Positions 32,101 through 47,700 of a stretch of DNA of 64,000 bases are shown in pieces. The first letter of the stretch is position 1, and every line of letters begins with the position of its first letter. Location of the stretch: the NCBI GenBank assembly GCA_032718475.1, contig JAUCBJ010009067.1, positions 1-64,000 of the forward strand, read 5' to 3'. Source of the stretch: Nemertoderma westbladi. Lineage: Eukaryota; Xenacoelomorpha; Nemertodermatida; Nemertodermatidae. The notes beneath the pieces are model-generated. The model had not been told where the DNA came from. It saw only the letters and a program-made list of their open reading frames with translations, and did not search any database. The translations under genes and the position numbers were made by a program.

Positions 32101-35100
32101 CACTGACGACGTAGCTTACCCCACACTACCTCGGTTTACTGAACTCATCTCACTGACGACGTAGCTTACCCCACACTACCTCGGTTTACTGAACTCATCT
32201 CACTGACGACGTAGCTTACCCCACACTACCTCGGTTTACTGAACTCATCTCACTGACGACGTAGCTTACCCCACACTACCTCGGTTTACTGAACTCATCT
32301 CACTGACGACGTAGCTTACCCCACACTACCTCGGTTTACTGAACTCATCTCACTGACGACGTAGCTTACCCCACACTACCTCGGTTTACTGAACTCATCT
32401 CACTGACGACGTAGCTTACCCCACACTACCTCGGTTTACTGAACTCATCTCATTGACGACGGAGCTTACCCCACACTACCTCGGTTTACTGAACTCATTT
32501 CACTGACGACGTAGCTTACCCCACACTACCTCGGTTTACTGAACTCATCTCACTGACGACGTAGCTTACCCCACACTACCTCGGTTTACTGAACTCATCT
32601 CACTGACGACGTAGCATATCCCACATTACCTCGGTTTACTGAACTCATCTCACTGACGACATAGCTTACCCCACACTACCTCGGTTTACTGAACTCATCT
32701 CACTGACGACTAGCTTACCCCACACTACCTCGGTTTACTGAACTCATCTCACTGACGACATAGCTTACCCCACACTACCTCGGTTTACTGAACTCATCTC
32801 ACTGACGACGTAGCATACCCCACATTACCTCGGTTTACTGAACTCATCTCACTGACGACATAGCTTACCCCACACTACCCCGGTTTACTGAACTCATCTC
32901 ACTGACGACTAGCTTACCCCACACTACCTCGGTTTACTGAACTCATCTCACTGACGACGTAGCTTACCCCACACTACCTCGGTTTACTGAACACATCTCA
33001 CTGACGACGTAGCTTACCCCACACTACCTCGGTTTACTGAACTCATTTCACTGACGACGTAGCTTACCCCACACTACCTCGGTTTACAGAACTCATCTCA
33101 CTGACGACGTAGCTTACCCCACACTACCTCGGTTTACTGAACTCATTTCACTGACGACGTAGCTTACCCCACACTACCTCGGTTTACTGAACTCATCACA
33201 CTGACGACGTAGCTTACCCCACACTACCTCGGTTTACTGAACTCATCTCACTGACGACGTAGCTTACCCCACACTACCTCGGTTTACTGAACTCATCTTA
33301 CTGACGACGTAGCATACCCCACATTACCTCGGTTTACTGAACTCATCTCACTGACGACGTAGCTTACCCCACACTACCTCGGTTTACTGAACTCATCTCA
33401 CTGACGACGTAGCTTACCCCACACTACCTCGGTTTGCTGAACTCATCTCACTGACGACGTAGCTTACCCCACACTACCTCGGTTTACTGAACTCATCTTA
33501 CTGACGACGTAGCTTACCCCACACTACCTCGGTTTACTGAACTCATCTCATTGACGACGTAGCTTACCCCACACTACCTCGGTTTACTGAACTCATCGCA
33601 TTGACGACGTAGCTTACCCCACACTACCTCGGTTTACTGAACTAGTCTCACTGACGACGTAGCTTACCCCACACTACCTCGGTTTACTGAAGTCATCTCA
33701 CTGACGACGTAGCTTACCCCACACTACCTCGGTTTACTGAACTCATCTCATTGACGACGTAGCTTACCCCACACTACCTCGGTTTACTGAACTAGTCTCA
33801 CTGACGACGTAGCTTACCCCACACTACCTCGGTTTACTGAACTCATTTCACTGACGACGTAGCTTACCCCACACTACCTCGGTTTACTGAACTCATCTCA
33901 CTGACGACGTAGCTTACCCCACACTACCTCGGTTTACTGAACTCATCTCACTGATGACGTAGCTTACCCCACACTACCTCGGTTTACTGCTGAACTCATC
34001 TCACTGACGACGTAGCTTACCCCACACGACCTCGGTTTACTGAACTCATCTCACTGACGACATAGCTTACCCCACACTACCTCGGTTTACTGAACTCATC
34101 TCACTGACGACATAGCTTACCCCACACTACCTCGGTTTACTGAACTCATCTCACTGACGACATAGCTTACCCCACACTACCTCGGTTTACTGAACTAGTC
34201 TCACTGACGACGTAGCTTACCCCACACTACCTCGGTTTACTGAACTCATCTCACTGACGACGTAGCTTACCCCACACTACCTCGGTTTACTGAACTCATC
34301 TCATTGACGACGTAGCTTACCCCACACTACCTCGGTTTACTGAACTAGTCTCACTGACGACGTACTTACCCCACACTACCTCGGTTTACTGAACTCATCT
34401 CACTGACGACGTAGCTTACCCCACACTACCTCGGTTTACTGAACTCATCTCACTGATGACGTAGCTTACCCCACACTACCTCGGTTTACTGAACTCATCT
34501 CACTGACGACGTAGCTTACCCCAAACTACCTCGGTTTACTGAACTCATCTCACTGACGACGTAGCTTACCCCACACTACCTCGGTTTACTGAACTCATCT
34601 CACTGACGACATAGCTTACCCCACACTACCTTGGTTTACTGCTGAACTCATCTCACTGACGACGTAGCTTACCCCACACGACCTCGGTTTACTGAACTCA
34701 TCTCACTGACGACATAGCTTACCCCACACTACCTCGGTTTACTGAACTCATTTCACTGACGACGTAGCTTACCCCACAATACCTCGGTTTACTGAACTCA
34801 TCTCACTGACGACGTAGCTTACCCCACACTACCTCGGTTTACTGAACTCATCTCACTGACGACGTAACTTACCCCACACTACCTCGGTTTACTGAACTCA
34901 TCTCACTGACGACGTAGCTTACCCCACACTACCTCGGTTTACTGAACTCATCTCACTGACGACGTAGCTTACCCCACACTACCTCGGTTTACTGAACTCA
35001 TCTCACTGACGACGTAGCTTACCCCACACTACCTCGGTTTACTGAACTCATCTCACTGACGACGTAGCTTACCCCACACTACCTCGGTTTACTGAACTCA

Positions 35101-38100
35101 TTTCACTGACGACGTAGCTTACCCCACAATACCTCGGTTTACTGAACTCATCTCACTGACGACATAGCTTACCCCACACTACCTCGGTTTACTGAACTCA
35201 TCTCACTGACGACGTAGCTTACCCCACACTACCTCGGTTTACTGAACTCATCTCACTGACGACGTAGCTTACCCCACACTACCTCGGTTTACTGAACTCA
35301 TCTCACTGACGACGTAGCTTACCCACACTACCTCGGTTTACTGAACTCATCTCATTGACGACGTAGCTTACCCCACACTACCTCGGTTTACTGAACTCAA
35401 TTCACTGACGACGTAGCTTACCCCACACTACCTCGGTTTACTGAAGTCATCTCACTGACGACGTAGCTTACCCCACACTACCTCGGTTTACTGAACTCAT
35501 CTCACTGACGACGTAGCTTACCCCACACTACCTCGGTTTACTGAAATCATCTCACTGACGATGTAGCTTATCCCACACTACCTCGGTTTACTGAACTCAT
35601 CTCACTGACGACGTAGCTTACCCCACACTACCTCGGTTTACTGAACTTTATCTCACTGACGACGTAGCTTACCCCACACTACCTCGGTTTACTGAACTCA
35701 TCTCACTGACGACGTAGCTTACCCCACACTACCTCGGTTTACTGAACTCATCTCACTGACGACGTAGCTTACCCCACACTACCTCGGTTTACTGAACTCA
35801 TCTCACTGACGACATAGCTTACCCCACACTACCTCGGTTTACTGAACTCATCTCACTGACGACGTAGCTTACCCCACACTACCTCGGTTTACTGAACTCA
35901 TTTCACTGACGACGTAGCTTACCCCACACTACCTCGGTTTACTGAACTCATTTCACTGACGACGTAGCTTACCCCACACTACCTCGGTTTACTGAACTCA
36001 TCTCACTGACGACGTAGCTTACCCCTCACTACCTCGGTTTACTGAACTCATCTCACTGACGACGTAGCTTACTCCACACTACCTCGGTTTACTGAAATCA
36101 TCTCACTGACGACGTAGCTTACCCCACACTACCTCGGTTTACTGAACTCATCTCACTGACGACGTAGCATATCCCACATTACCTCGGTTTACTGAACTCA
36201 TCTCACTGACGACATAGCTTACCCCACACTACCTCGGTTTACTGAACTCATCTCACTGACGACTAGCTTACCCCACACTACCTCGGTTTACTGAACTCAT
36301 CTCACTGACGACATAGCTTACCCCACACTACCTCGGTTTACTGAACTCATCTCACTGACGACGTAGCATACCCCACATTACCTCGGTTTACTGAACTCAT
36401 CTCACTGACGACATAGCTTACCCCACACTACCTCGGTTTACTGAACTCATCTCACTGACGACGTAGCTTACTCCACACTACCTCGGTTTACTGAACTCAT
36501 CTCACTGACGACGTAGCTTACCCCACACTACCTCGGTTTACTGAACACATCTCACTGACGACGTAGCTTACCCCACACTACCTCGGTTTACTGAACTCAT
36601 TTCACTGACGACGTAGCTTACCCCACACTACCTCGGTTTACAGAACTCATCTCACTGACGACGTAGCTTACCCCACACTACCTCGGTTTACTGAACTCAT
36701 TTCACTGACGACGTAGCTTACCCCACACTACCTCGGTTTACTGAACTCATCACACTGACGACGTAGCTTACCCCACACTACCTCGGTTTACTGAACTCAT
36801 CTCACTGACGACGTAGCTTACCCCACACTACCTCGGTTTACTGAACTCATCTCACTGACGACGTAGCATACCCCACATTACCTCGGTTTACTGAACTCAT
36901 CTCACTGACGACGTAGCTTACCCCACACTACCGCGGTTTACTGAACTCATCTCACTGACGACGTAGCTTACCCCACACTACCTCGGTTTGCTGAACTCAT
37001 CTCACTGACGACGTAGCTTACCCCACACTACCTCGGTTTACTGAACTCATCTTACTGACGACGTAGCTTACCCCACACTACCTCGGTTTACTGAACTCAT
37101 CTCATTGACGACGTAGCTTACCCCACACTACCTCGGTTTACTGAACTCATCGCATTGACGACGTAGCTTACCCCACACTACCTCGGTTTACTGAACTAGT
37201 CTCACTGACGACGTAGCTTACCCCACACTACCTCGGTTTACTGAACTCATCTCACTGACGACGTAGCTTACCCCACACTACCTCGGTTTACTGAACTCAT
37301 CTCATTGACGACGTAGCTTGCCCCACACTACCTCGGTTTACTGAACTAGTCTCACTGACGACGTAGCTTACCCCACACTACCTCGGTTTACTGAACTCAT
37401 TTCACTGACGACGTAGCTTACCCCACACTACCTCGGTTTACTGAACTCATCTCACTGACGACGTAGCTTACCCCACACTACCTCGGTTTACTGAACTCAT
37501 CTCACTGATGACGTAGCTTACCCCACACTACCTCGGTTTACTGCTGAACTCATCTCACTGACGACGTAGCTTACCCCACACGACCTCGGTTTACTGAACT
37601 CATCTCACTGACGACATAGCTTACCCCACACTACCTCGGTTTACTGAACTCATCTCACTGACGACATAGCTTACCCCACACTACCTCGGTTTACTGAACT
37701 AGTCTCACTGACGACGTAGCTTACCCCACACTACCTCGGTTTACTGAACTCATCTCACTGACGACGTAGCTTACCCCACACTACCTCGGTTTACTGAACT
37801 CATCTCATTGACGATGTAGCTTACCCCACACTACCTCGGTTTACTGAACTCATCTCACTGACGACGTAGCTTACCCCACACTACCTCGGTTTACTGAACT
37901 AATCTCACTGGCGACGTAGCTTACCCCACACTACCTCGGTTTACTGAACTCATCTCACTGACGACGTAGCTTACCCCACACTACCTCGGTTTACTGAACT
38001 CATTTCACTGACGACGTAGCTTACCCCACACTACCTCGGTTTACTGAACTCATCTCACTGACGACGTAGCTTTCCCCACACTACCTTGGTTTACTGAACT

Positions 38101-41100
38101 CATCTCACTGATGACGTAGCTTACCCCACACTACCTCGGTTTACTGAACTCATCTCACTGACGACGTAGCTTACCCCAAACTACCTCGGTTTACTGAACT
38201 CATCTCACTGACGACGTAGCTTACCCCACACTACCTCGGTTTACTGAACTCATCTCACTGACGACGTAACTTACCCCACACTACCTCGGTTTACTGAACT
38301 CATCTCACTGACGACGTAACTTACCCCACACTACCTCGGTTTACTGAACTCATCTCACTGATGACGTAGCTTACCCCACACTACCTCGGTTTACTGAACT
38401 CATCTCACTGACGACGTAGCTTACCCCACAATACCTCGGTTTACTGAACTCATCTCACTGACGACGTAGCTTACCCCACACTACCTCGGTTTACTGAACT
38501 CATCTCACTGACGACGTAACTTACCCCACACTACCTCGGTTTACTGAACTCATCTCACTGACGACGTAGCTTACCCCACACTACCTCGGTTTACTGAACT
38601 CATCTCACTGACGACGTAGCTTACCCCACACTACCTCGGTTTACTGAACTCATCTCACTGACGACGTAGCTTACCCCACACTACCTCGGTTTACTGAACT
38701 CATCTCACTGACGACGTAGCTTATCCCACACTACCTCGGTTTACTGAACTCATCTCACTGACGACGTAGCTTACCCCACACTACCTCGGTTTACTGAACT
38801 AATCTCACTGGCGACGTAGCTTACCCCACACTACCTCGGTTTACTGAACTCATCTCACTGACGACGTAGCTTACCCCAAACTACCTCGGTTTACTGAACT
38901 CATCTCACTGACGACGTAGCTTACCCCACACTACCTCGGTTTACTGAACTCATCTCACTGACGACATAGCTTACCCCACACTACCTTGGTTTACTGCTGA
39001 ACTCATCTCACTGACGACGTAGCTTACCCCACACGACCTCGGTTTACTGAACTCATCTCACTGACGACATAGCTTACCCCACACTACCTCGGTTTACTGA
39101 ACTCATTTCACTGACGACGTAGCTTACCCCACAATACCTCGGTTTACTGAACTCATCTCACTGACGACGTAGCTTACCCCACACTACCTCGGTTTACTGA
39201 ACTCATCTCACTGACGACGTAACTTACCCCACACTACCTCGGTTTACTGAACTCATCTCACTGACGACGTAGCTTACCCCACACTACCTCGGTTTACTGA
39301 ACTCATCTCACTGACGACGTAGCTTACCCCACACTACCTCGGTTTACTGAACTCATCTCACTGACGACGTAGCTTACCCCACACTACCTCGGTTTACTGA
39401 ACTCATCTCACTGACGACGTAGCTTACCCCACACTACCTCGGTTTACTGAACTCATTTCACTGACGACGTAGCTTACCCCACAATACCTCGGTTTACTGA
39501 ACTCATCTCACTGACGACATAGCTTACCCCACACTACCTCGGTTTACTGAACTCATCTCACTGACGACGTAGCTTACCCCACACTACCTCGGTTTACTGA
39601 ACTCATCTCACTGACGACGTAGCTTACCCCACACTACCTCGGTTTACTGAACTCATCTCACTGACGACGTAGCTTACCCACACTACCTCGGTTTACTGAA
39701 CTCATCTCATTGACGACGTAGCTTACCCCACACTACCTCGGTTTACTGAACTCAATTCACTGACGACGTAGCTTACCCCACACTACCTCGGTTTACTGAA
39801 GTCATCTCACTGACGACGTAGCTTACCCCACACTACCTCGGTTTACTGAACTCATCTCACTGACGACGTAGCTTACCCCACACTACCTCGGTTTACTGAA
39901 ATCATCTCACTGACGATGTAGCTTATCCCACACTACCTCGGTTTACTGAACTCATCTCACTGACGACGTAGCTTACCCCACACTACCTCGGTTTACTGAA
40001 CTTTATCTCACTGACGACGTAGCTTACCCCACACTACCTCGGTTTACTGAACTCATCTCACTGACGACGTAGCTTACCCCACACTACCTCCGTTTACTGA
40101 ACTCATCTCACTGACGACGTAGCTTACCCCACACTACCTCGGTTTACTGAACTCATTTCACTGACGACGTAGCTTACCCCACACTACCTCGGTTTACTGA
40201 ACTCATCTCACTGACGACGTAGCTTACCCCTCACTACCTCGGTTTACTGAACTCATCTCACTGACGACGTAGCTTACTCCACACTACCTCGGTTTACTGA
40301 AATCATCTCACTGACGACGTAGCTTACCCCACACTACCTCGGTTTACTGAACTCATCTCACTGACGACGTAGCATATCCCACATTACCTCGGTTTACTGA
40401 ACTCATCTCACTGACGACATAGCTTACCCCACACTACCTCGGTTTACTGAACTCATCTCACTGACGACTAGCTTACCCCACACTACCTCGGTTTACTGAA
40501 CTCATCTCACTGACGACATAGCTTACCCCACACTACCTCGGTTTACTGAACTCATCTCACTGACGACGTAGCATACCCCACATTACCTCGGTTTACTGAA
40601 CTCATCTCACTGACGACATAGCTTACCCCACACTACCTCGGTTTACTGAACTCATCTCACTGACGACTAGCTTACCCCACACTACCTCGGTTTACTGAAC
40701 TCATCTCACTGACGACGTAGCTTACCCCACACTACCTCGGTTTACTGAACACATCTCACTGACGACGTAGCTTACCCCACACTACCTCGGTTTACTGAAC
40801 TCATTTCACTGACGACGTAGCTTACCCCACACTACCTCGGTTTACAGAACTCATCTCACTGACGACGTAGCTTACCCCACACTACCTCGGTTTACTGAAC
40901 TCATTTCACTGACGACGTAGCTTACCCCACACTACCTCGGTTTACTGAACTCATCACACTGACGACGTAGCTTACCCCACACTACCTCGGTTTACTGAAC
41001 TCATCTCACTGACGACGTAGCTTACCCCACACTACCTCGGTTTACTGAACTCATCTCACTGACGACGTAGCATACCCCACATTACCTCGGTTTACTGAAC

Positions 41101-44100
41101 TCATCTCACTGACGACGTAGCTTACCCCACACTACCTCGGTTTACTGAACTCATCTCACTGACGACGTAGCTTACCCCACACTACCTCGGTTTGCTGAAC
41201 TCATCTCACTGACGACGTAGCTTACCCCACACTACCTCGGTTTACTGAACTCATCTTACTGACGACGTAGCTTACCCCACACTACCTCGGTTTACTGAAC
41301 TCATCTCATTGACGACGTAGCTTACCCCACACTACCTCGGTTTACTGAACTCATCGCATTGACGACGTAGCTTACCCCACACTACCTCGGTTTACTGAAC
41401 TAGTCTCACTGACGACGTAGCTTACCCCACACTACCTCGGTTTACTGAACTCATCTCACTGACGACGTAGCTTACCCCACACTACCTCGGTTTACTGAAC
41501 TCATCTCATTGACGACGTAGCTTGCCCCACACTACCTCGGTTTACTGAACTAGTCTCACTGACGACGTAGCTTACCCCACACTACCTCGGTTTACTGAAC
41601 TCATTTCACTGACGACGTAGCTTACCCCACACTACCTCGGTTTACTGAACTCATCTCACTGACGACGTAGCTTACCCCACACTACCTCGGTTTACTGAAC
41701 TCATCTCACTGATGACGTAGCTTACCCCACACTACCTCGGTTTACTGCTGAACTCATCTCACTGACGACGTAGCTTACCCCACACGACCTCGGTTTACTG
41801 AACTCATCTCACTGACGACATAGCTTACCCCACACTACCTCGGTTTACTGAACTCATCTCACTGACGACATAGCTTACCCCACACTACCTCGGTTTACTG
41901 AACTAGTCTCACTGACGACGTAGCTTACCCCACACTACCTCGGTTTACTGAACTCATCTCACTGACGACGTAGCTTACCCCACACTACCTCGGTTTACTG
42001 AACTCATCTCATTGACGATGTAGCTTACCCCACACTACCTCGGTTTACTGAACTCATCTCACTGACGACGTAGCTTACCCCACACTACCTCGGTTTACTG
42101 AACTAATCTCACTGGCGACGTAGCTTACCCCACACTACCTCGGTTTACTGAACTCATCTCACTGACGACGTAGCTTACCCCACACTACCTCGGTTTACTG
42201 AACTCATTTCACTGACGACGTAGCTTACCCCACACTACCTCGGTTTACTGAACTCATCTCACTGACGACGTAGCTTTCCCCACACTACCTTGGTTTACTG
42301 AACTCATCTCACTGACGACGTAGCTTACCCCACACTACCTCGGTTTACTGAACTCATCTCACTGACGACGTAGCTTACCCCAAACTACCTCGGTTTACTG
42401 AACTCATCTCACTGACGACGTAGCTTACCCCACACTACCTCGGTTTACTGAACTCATCTCACTGACGACGTAGCTTACCCCAAACTACCTCGGTTTACTG
42501 AACTCATCTCACTGACGACGTAGCTTACCCCACACTACCTCGGTTTACTGAACTCATCTCACTGACGACGTAACTTACCCCACACTACCTCGGTTTACTG
42601 AACTCATCTCACTGACGACGTAACTTACCCCACACTACCTCGGTTTACTGAACTCATCTCACTGATGACGTAGCTTACCCCACACTACCTCGGTTTACTG
42701 AACTCATCTCACTGACGACGTAGCTTACCCCACAATACCTCGGTTTACTGAACTCATCTCACTGACGACGTAGCTTACCCCACACTACCTCGGTTTACTG
42801 AACTCATCTCACTGACGACGTAACTTACCCCACACTACCTCGGTTTACTGAACTCACCTCACTGACGACGTAGCTTACCCCACACTACCTCGGTTTACTG
42901 AACTCATCTCACTGACGACGTAGCTTACCCCACACTACCTCGGTTTACTGAACTCATCTCACTGACGACGTAGCTTACCCCACACTACCTCGGTTTACTG
43001 AACTCATCTCACTGACGACGTAGCTTACCCCACACTACCTCGGTTTACTGAACTCATTTCACTGACGACGTAGCTTACCCCACAATACCTCGGTTTACTG
43101 AACTCATCTCACTGACGACATAGCTTACCCCACACTACCTCGGTTTACTGAACTCATCTCACTGACGACGTAGCTTACCCCACACTACCTCGGTTTACTG
43201 AACTCATCTCACTGACGACGTAGCTTACCCCACACTACCTCGGTTTACTGAACTCATCTCACTGACGACGTAGCTTACCCACACTACCTCGGTTTACTGA
43301 ACTCATCTCATTGACGACGTAGCTTACCCCACACTACCTCGGTTTACTGAACTCAATTCACTGACGACGTAGCTTACCCCACACTACCTCGGTTTACTGA
43401 AGTCATCTCACTGACGACGTAGCTTACCCCACACTACCTCGGTTTACTGAACTCATCTCACTGACGACGTAGCTTACCCCACACTACCTCGGTTTACTGA
43501 AATCATCTCACTGACGATGTAGCTTATCCCACACTACCTCGGTTTACTGAACTCATCTCACTGACGACGTAGCTTACCCCACACTACCTCGGTTTACTGA
43601 ACTTTATCTCACTGACGACGTAGCTTACCCCACACTACCTCGGTTTACTGAACTCATCTCACTGACGACGTAGCTTACCCCACACTACCTCGGTTTACTG
43701 AACGCATCTCACTGACGACGTAGCTTACCCCACACTACCTCGGTTTACTGAACTCATCTCACTGACGACGTAGCTTAACCCACACTACCTCGGTTTACTG
43801 AACTCATTTCACTGACGACGTAGCTTACCCCACACTACCTCGGTTTACTGAACTCATTTCACTGACGACGTAGCTTACCCCACACTACCTCGGTTTACTG
43901 AACTCATCTCACTGACGACGTAGCTTACCCCTCACTACCTCGGTTTACTGAACTCATCTCACTGACGAAGTAGCTTACTCCACACTACCTCGGTTTACTG
44001 AAATCATCTCACTAACGACGTAGCTTACCCCACACTACCTCGGTTTACTGAACTCATCTCACTGACGATGTAGCTTACCCCACACTACCTCGGTTTACTG

Positions 44101-44669
44101 AACTCAATTCACTGACGACGTAGCTTACCCCACACTACCTCGGTTTACTGAAGTCATCTCACTGACGACGTAGCTTACCCCACACTACCTCGGTTTACTG
44201 AACTCATCTCACTGACGACGTAGCTTACCCCACACTACCTCGGTTTACTGAAATCATCTCACTGACGATGTAGCTTATCCCACACTACCTCGGTTTACTG
44301 AACTCATCTCACTGACGACGTAGCTTACCCCACACTACCTCGGTTTACTGAACTCATTTCACTGACGACGTAGCTTACCCCACAATACCTCGGTTTACTG
44401 AACTCATCTCACTGACGATGTAGCTTACCCCACACTACCTCGGTTTACTGAACTCATTTCACTGACGATGTAGCTTACCCCACACTACCTCGGGTTACTG
44501 AACTAGTCTCACTGGCGACGTAGCTTACCCCACACTACCTCGGTTTACTGAACTCATTTCACTGACGATGTAGCTTACCCCACACTACCTCGGGTTACTG
44601 AACTAGTCTCACTGACGATGTAGCTTACCTCACACTACCTCGGTTTACTGAACTCATTTCACTGACGAC

Positions 44670-44769
44670 NNNNNNNNNNNNNNNNNNNNNNNNNNNNNNN
44701 NNNNNNNNNNNNNNNNNNNNNNNNNNNNNNNNNNNNNNNNNNNNNNNNNNNNNNNNNNNNNNNNNNNNN
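44670..44769. other. Assembly gap (100 N)
   Basis: Exactly 100 N inside the 50-bp satellite, the usual placeholder for a gap of unknown size. Confidence 0.99.
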
Positions 44770-47700
44770 CATCTCACTGACGACGTAGCTTACCCCACAC
44801 TACCTCGGTTTACTGAACTCATCTCACTGACGACGTAGCTTACCCCACACTACCTCGGTTTACTGAACTCATCTCACTGACGACGTAGCTTACCCCACAC
44901 TACCTCGGTTTACTGAACTCATCTCACTGACGACGTAGCTTACCCCACACTACCTCGGTTTACTGAACTCATCTCACTGACGACGTAGCTTACCCCACAC
45001 TACCTCGGTTTACTGAACTCATCTCACTGACGACGTAGCTTACCCCACACTACCTCGGTTTACTGAACTCATCTCACTGACGACGTAGCTTACCCCACAC
45101 TACCTCGGTTTACTGAACTCATCTCACTGACGACGTAGCTTACCCCACACTACCTCGGTTTACTGAACTCATCTCACTGACGACGTAGCTTACCCCACAC
45201 TACCTCGGTTTACTGAACTCATCTCACTGACGACGTAGCTTACCCCACACTACCTCGGTTTACTGAACTCATCTCACTGACGACGTAGCTTACCCCACAC
45301 TACCTCGGTTTACTGAACTCATCTCACTGACGACGTAGCTTACCCCACACTACCTCGGTTTACTGAACTCATCTCACTGACGACGTAGCTTACCCCACAC
45401 TACCTCGGTTTACTGAACTCATCTCACTGACGACGTAGCTTACCCCACACTACCTCGGTTTACTGAACTCATCTCACTGACGACGTAGCTTACCCCACAC
45501 TACCTCGGTTTACTGAACTCATCTCACTGACGACGTAGCTTACCCCACACTACCTCGGTTTACTGAACTCATCTCACTGACGACGTAGCTTACCCCACAC
45601 TACCTCGGTTTACTGAACTCATCTCACTGACGACGTAGCTTACCCCACACTACCTCGGTTTACTGAACTCATCTCACTGACGACGTAGCTTACCCCACAC
45701 TACCTCGGTTTACTGAACTCATCTCACTGACGACGTAGCTTACCCCACACTACCTCGGTTTACTGAACTCATCTCACTGACGACGTAGCTTACCCCACAC
45801 TACCTCGGTTTACTGAACTCATCTCACTGACGACGTAGCTTACCCCACACTACCTCGGTTTACTGAACTCATCTCACTGACGACGTAGCTTACCCCACAC
45901 TACCTCGGTTTACTGAACTCATCTCACTGACGACGTAGCTTACCCCACACTACCTCGGTTTACTGAACTCATCTCACTGACGACGTAGCTTACCCCACAC
46001 TACCTCGGTTTACTGAACTCATCTCACTGACGACGTAGCTTACCCCACACTACCTCGGTTTACTGAACTCATCTCACTGACGACGTAGCTTACCCCACAC
46101 TACCTCGGTTTACTGAACTCATCTCACTGACGACGTAGCTTACCCCACACTACCTCGGTTTACTGAACTCATCTCACTGACGACGTAGCTTACCCCACAC
46201 TACCTCGGTTTACTGAACTCATCTCACTGACGACGTAGCTTACCCCACACTACCTCGGTTTACTGAACTCATCTCACTGACGACGTAGCTTACCCCACAC
46301 TACCTCGGTTTACTGAACTCATCTCACTGACGACGTAGCTTACCCCACACTACCTCGGTTTACTGAACTCATCTCACTGACGACGTAGCTTACCCCACAC
46401 TACCTCGGTTTACTGAACTCATCTCACTGACGACGTAGCTTACCCCACACTACCTCGGTTTACTGAACTCATCTCACTGACGACGTAGCTTACCCCACAC
46501 TACCTCGGTTTACTGAACTCATCTCACTGACGACGTAGCTTACCCCACACTACCTCGGTTTACTGAACTCATCTCACTGACGACGTAGCTTACCCCACAC
46601 TACCTCGGTTTACTGAACTCATCTCACTGACGACGTAGCTTACCCCACACTACCTCGGTTTACTGAACTCATCTCACTGACGACGTAGCTTACCCCACAC
46701 TACCTCGGTTTACTGAACTCATCTCACTGACGACGTAGCTTACCCCACACTACCTCGGTTTACTGAACTCATCTCACTGACGACGTAGCTTACCCCACAC
46801 TACCTCGGTTTACTGAACTCATCTCACTGACGACGTAGCTTACCCCACACTACCTCGGTTTACTGAACTCATCTCACTGACGACGTAGCTTACCCCACAC
46901 TACCTCGGTTTACTGAACTCATCTCACTGACGACGTAGCTTACCCCACACTACCTCGGTTTACTGAACTCATCTCACTGACGACGTAGCTTACCCCACAC
47001 TACCTCGGTTTACTGAACTCATCTCACTGACGACGTAGCTTACCCCACACTACCTCGGTTTACTGAACTCATCTCACTGACGACGTAGCTTACCCCACAC
47101 TACCTCGGTTTACTGAACTCATCTCACTGACGACGTAGCTTACCCCACACTACCTCGGTTTACTGAACTCATCTCACTGACGACGTAGCTTACCCCACAC
47201 TACCTCGGTTTACTGAACTCATCTCACTGACGACGTAGCTTACCCCACACTACCTCGGTTTACTGAACTCATCTCACTGACGACGTAGCTTACCCCACAC
47301 TACCTCGGTTTACTGAACTCATCTCACTGACGACGTAGCTTACCCCACACTACCTCGGTTTACTGAACTCATCTCACTGACGACGTAGCTTACCCCACAC
47401 TACCTCGGTTTACTGAACTCATCTCACTGACGACGTAGCTTACCCCACACTACCTCGGTTTACTGAACTCATCTCACTGACGACGTAGCTTACCCCACAC
47501 TACCTCGGTTTACTGAACTCATCTCACTGACGACGTAGCTTACCCCACACTACCTCGGTTTACTGAACTCATCTCACTGACGACGTAGCTTACCCCACAC
47601 TACCTCGGTTTACTGAACTCATCTCACTGACGACGTAGCTTACCCCACACTACCTCGGTTTACTGAACTCATCTCACTGACGACGTAGCTTACCCCACAC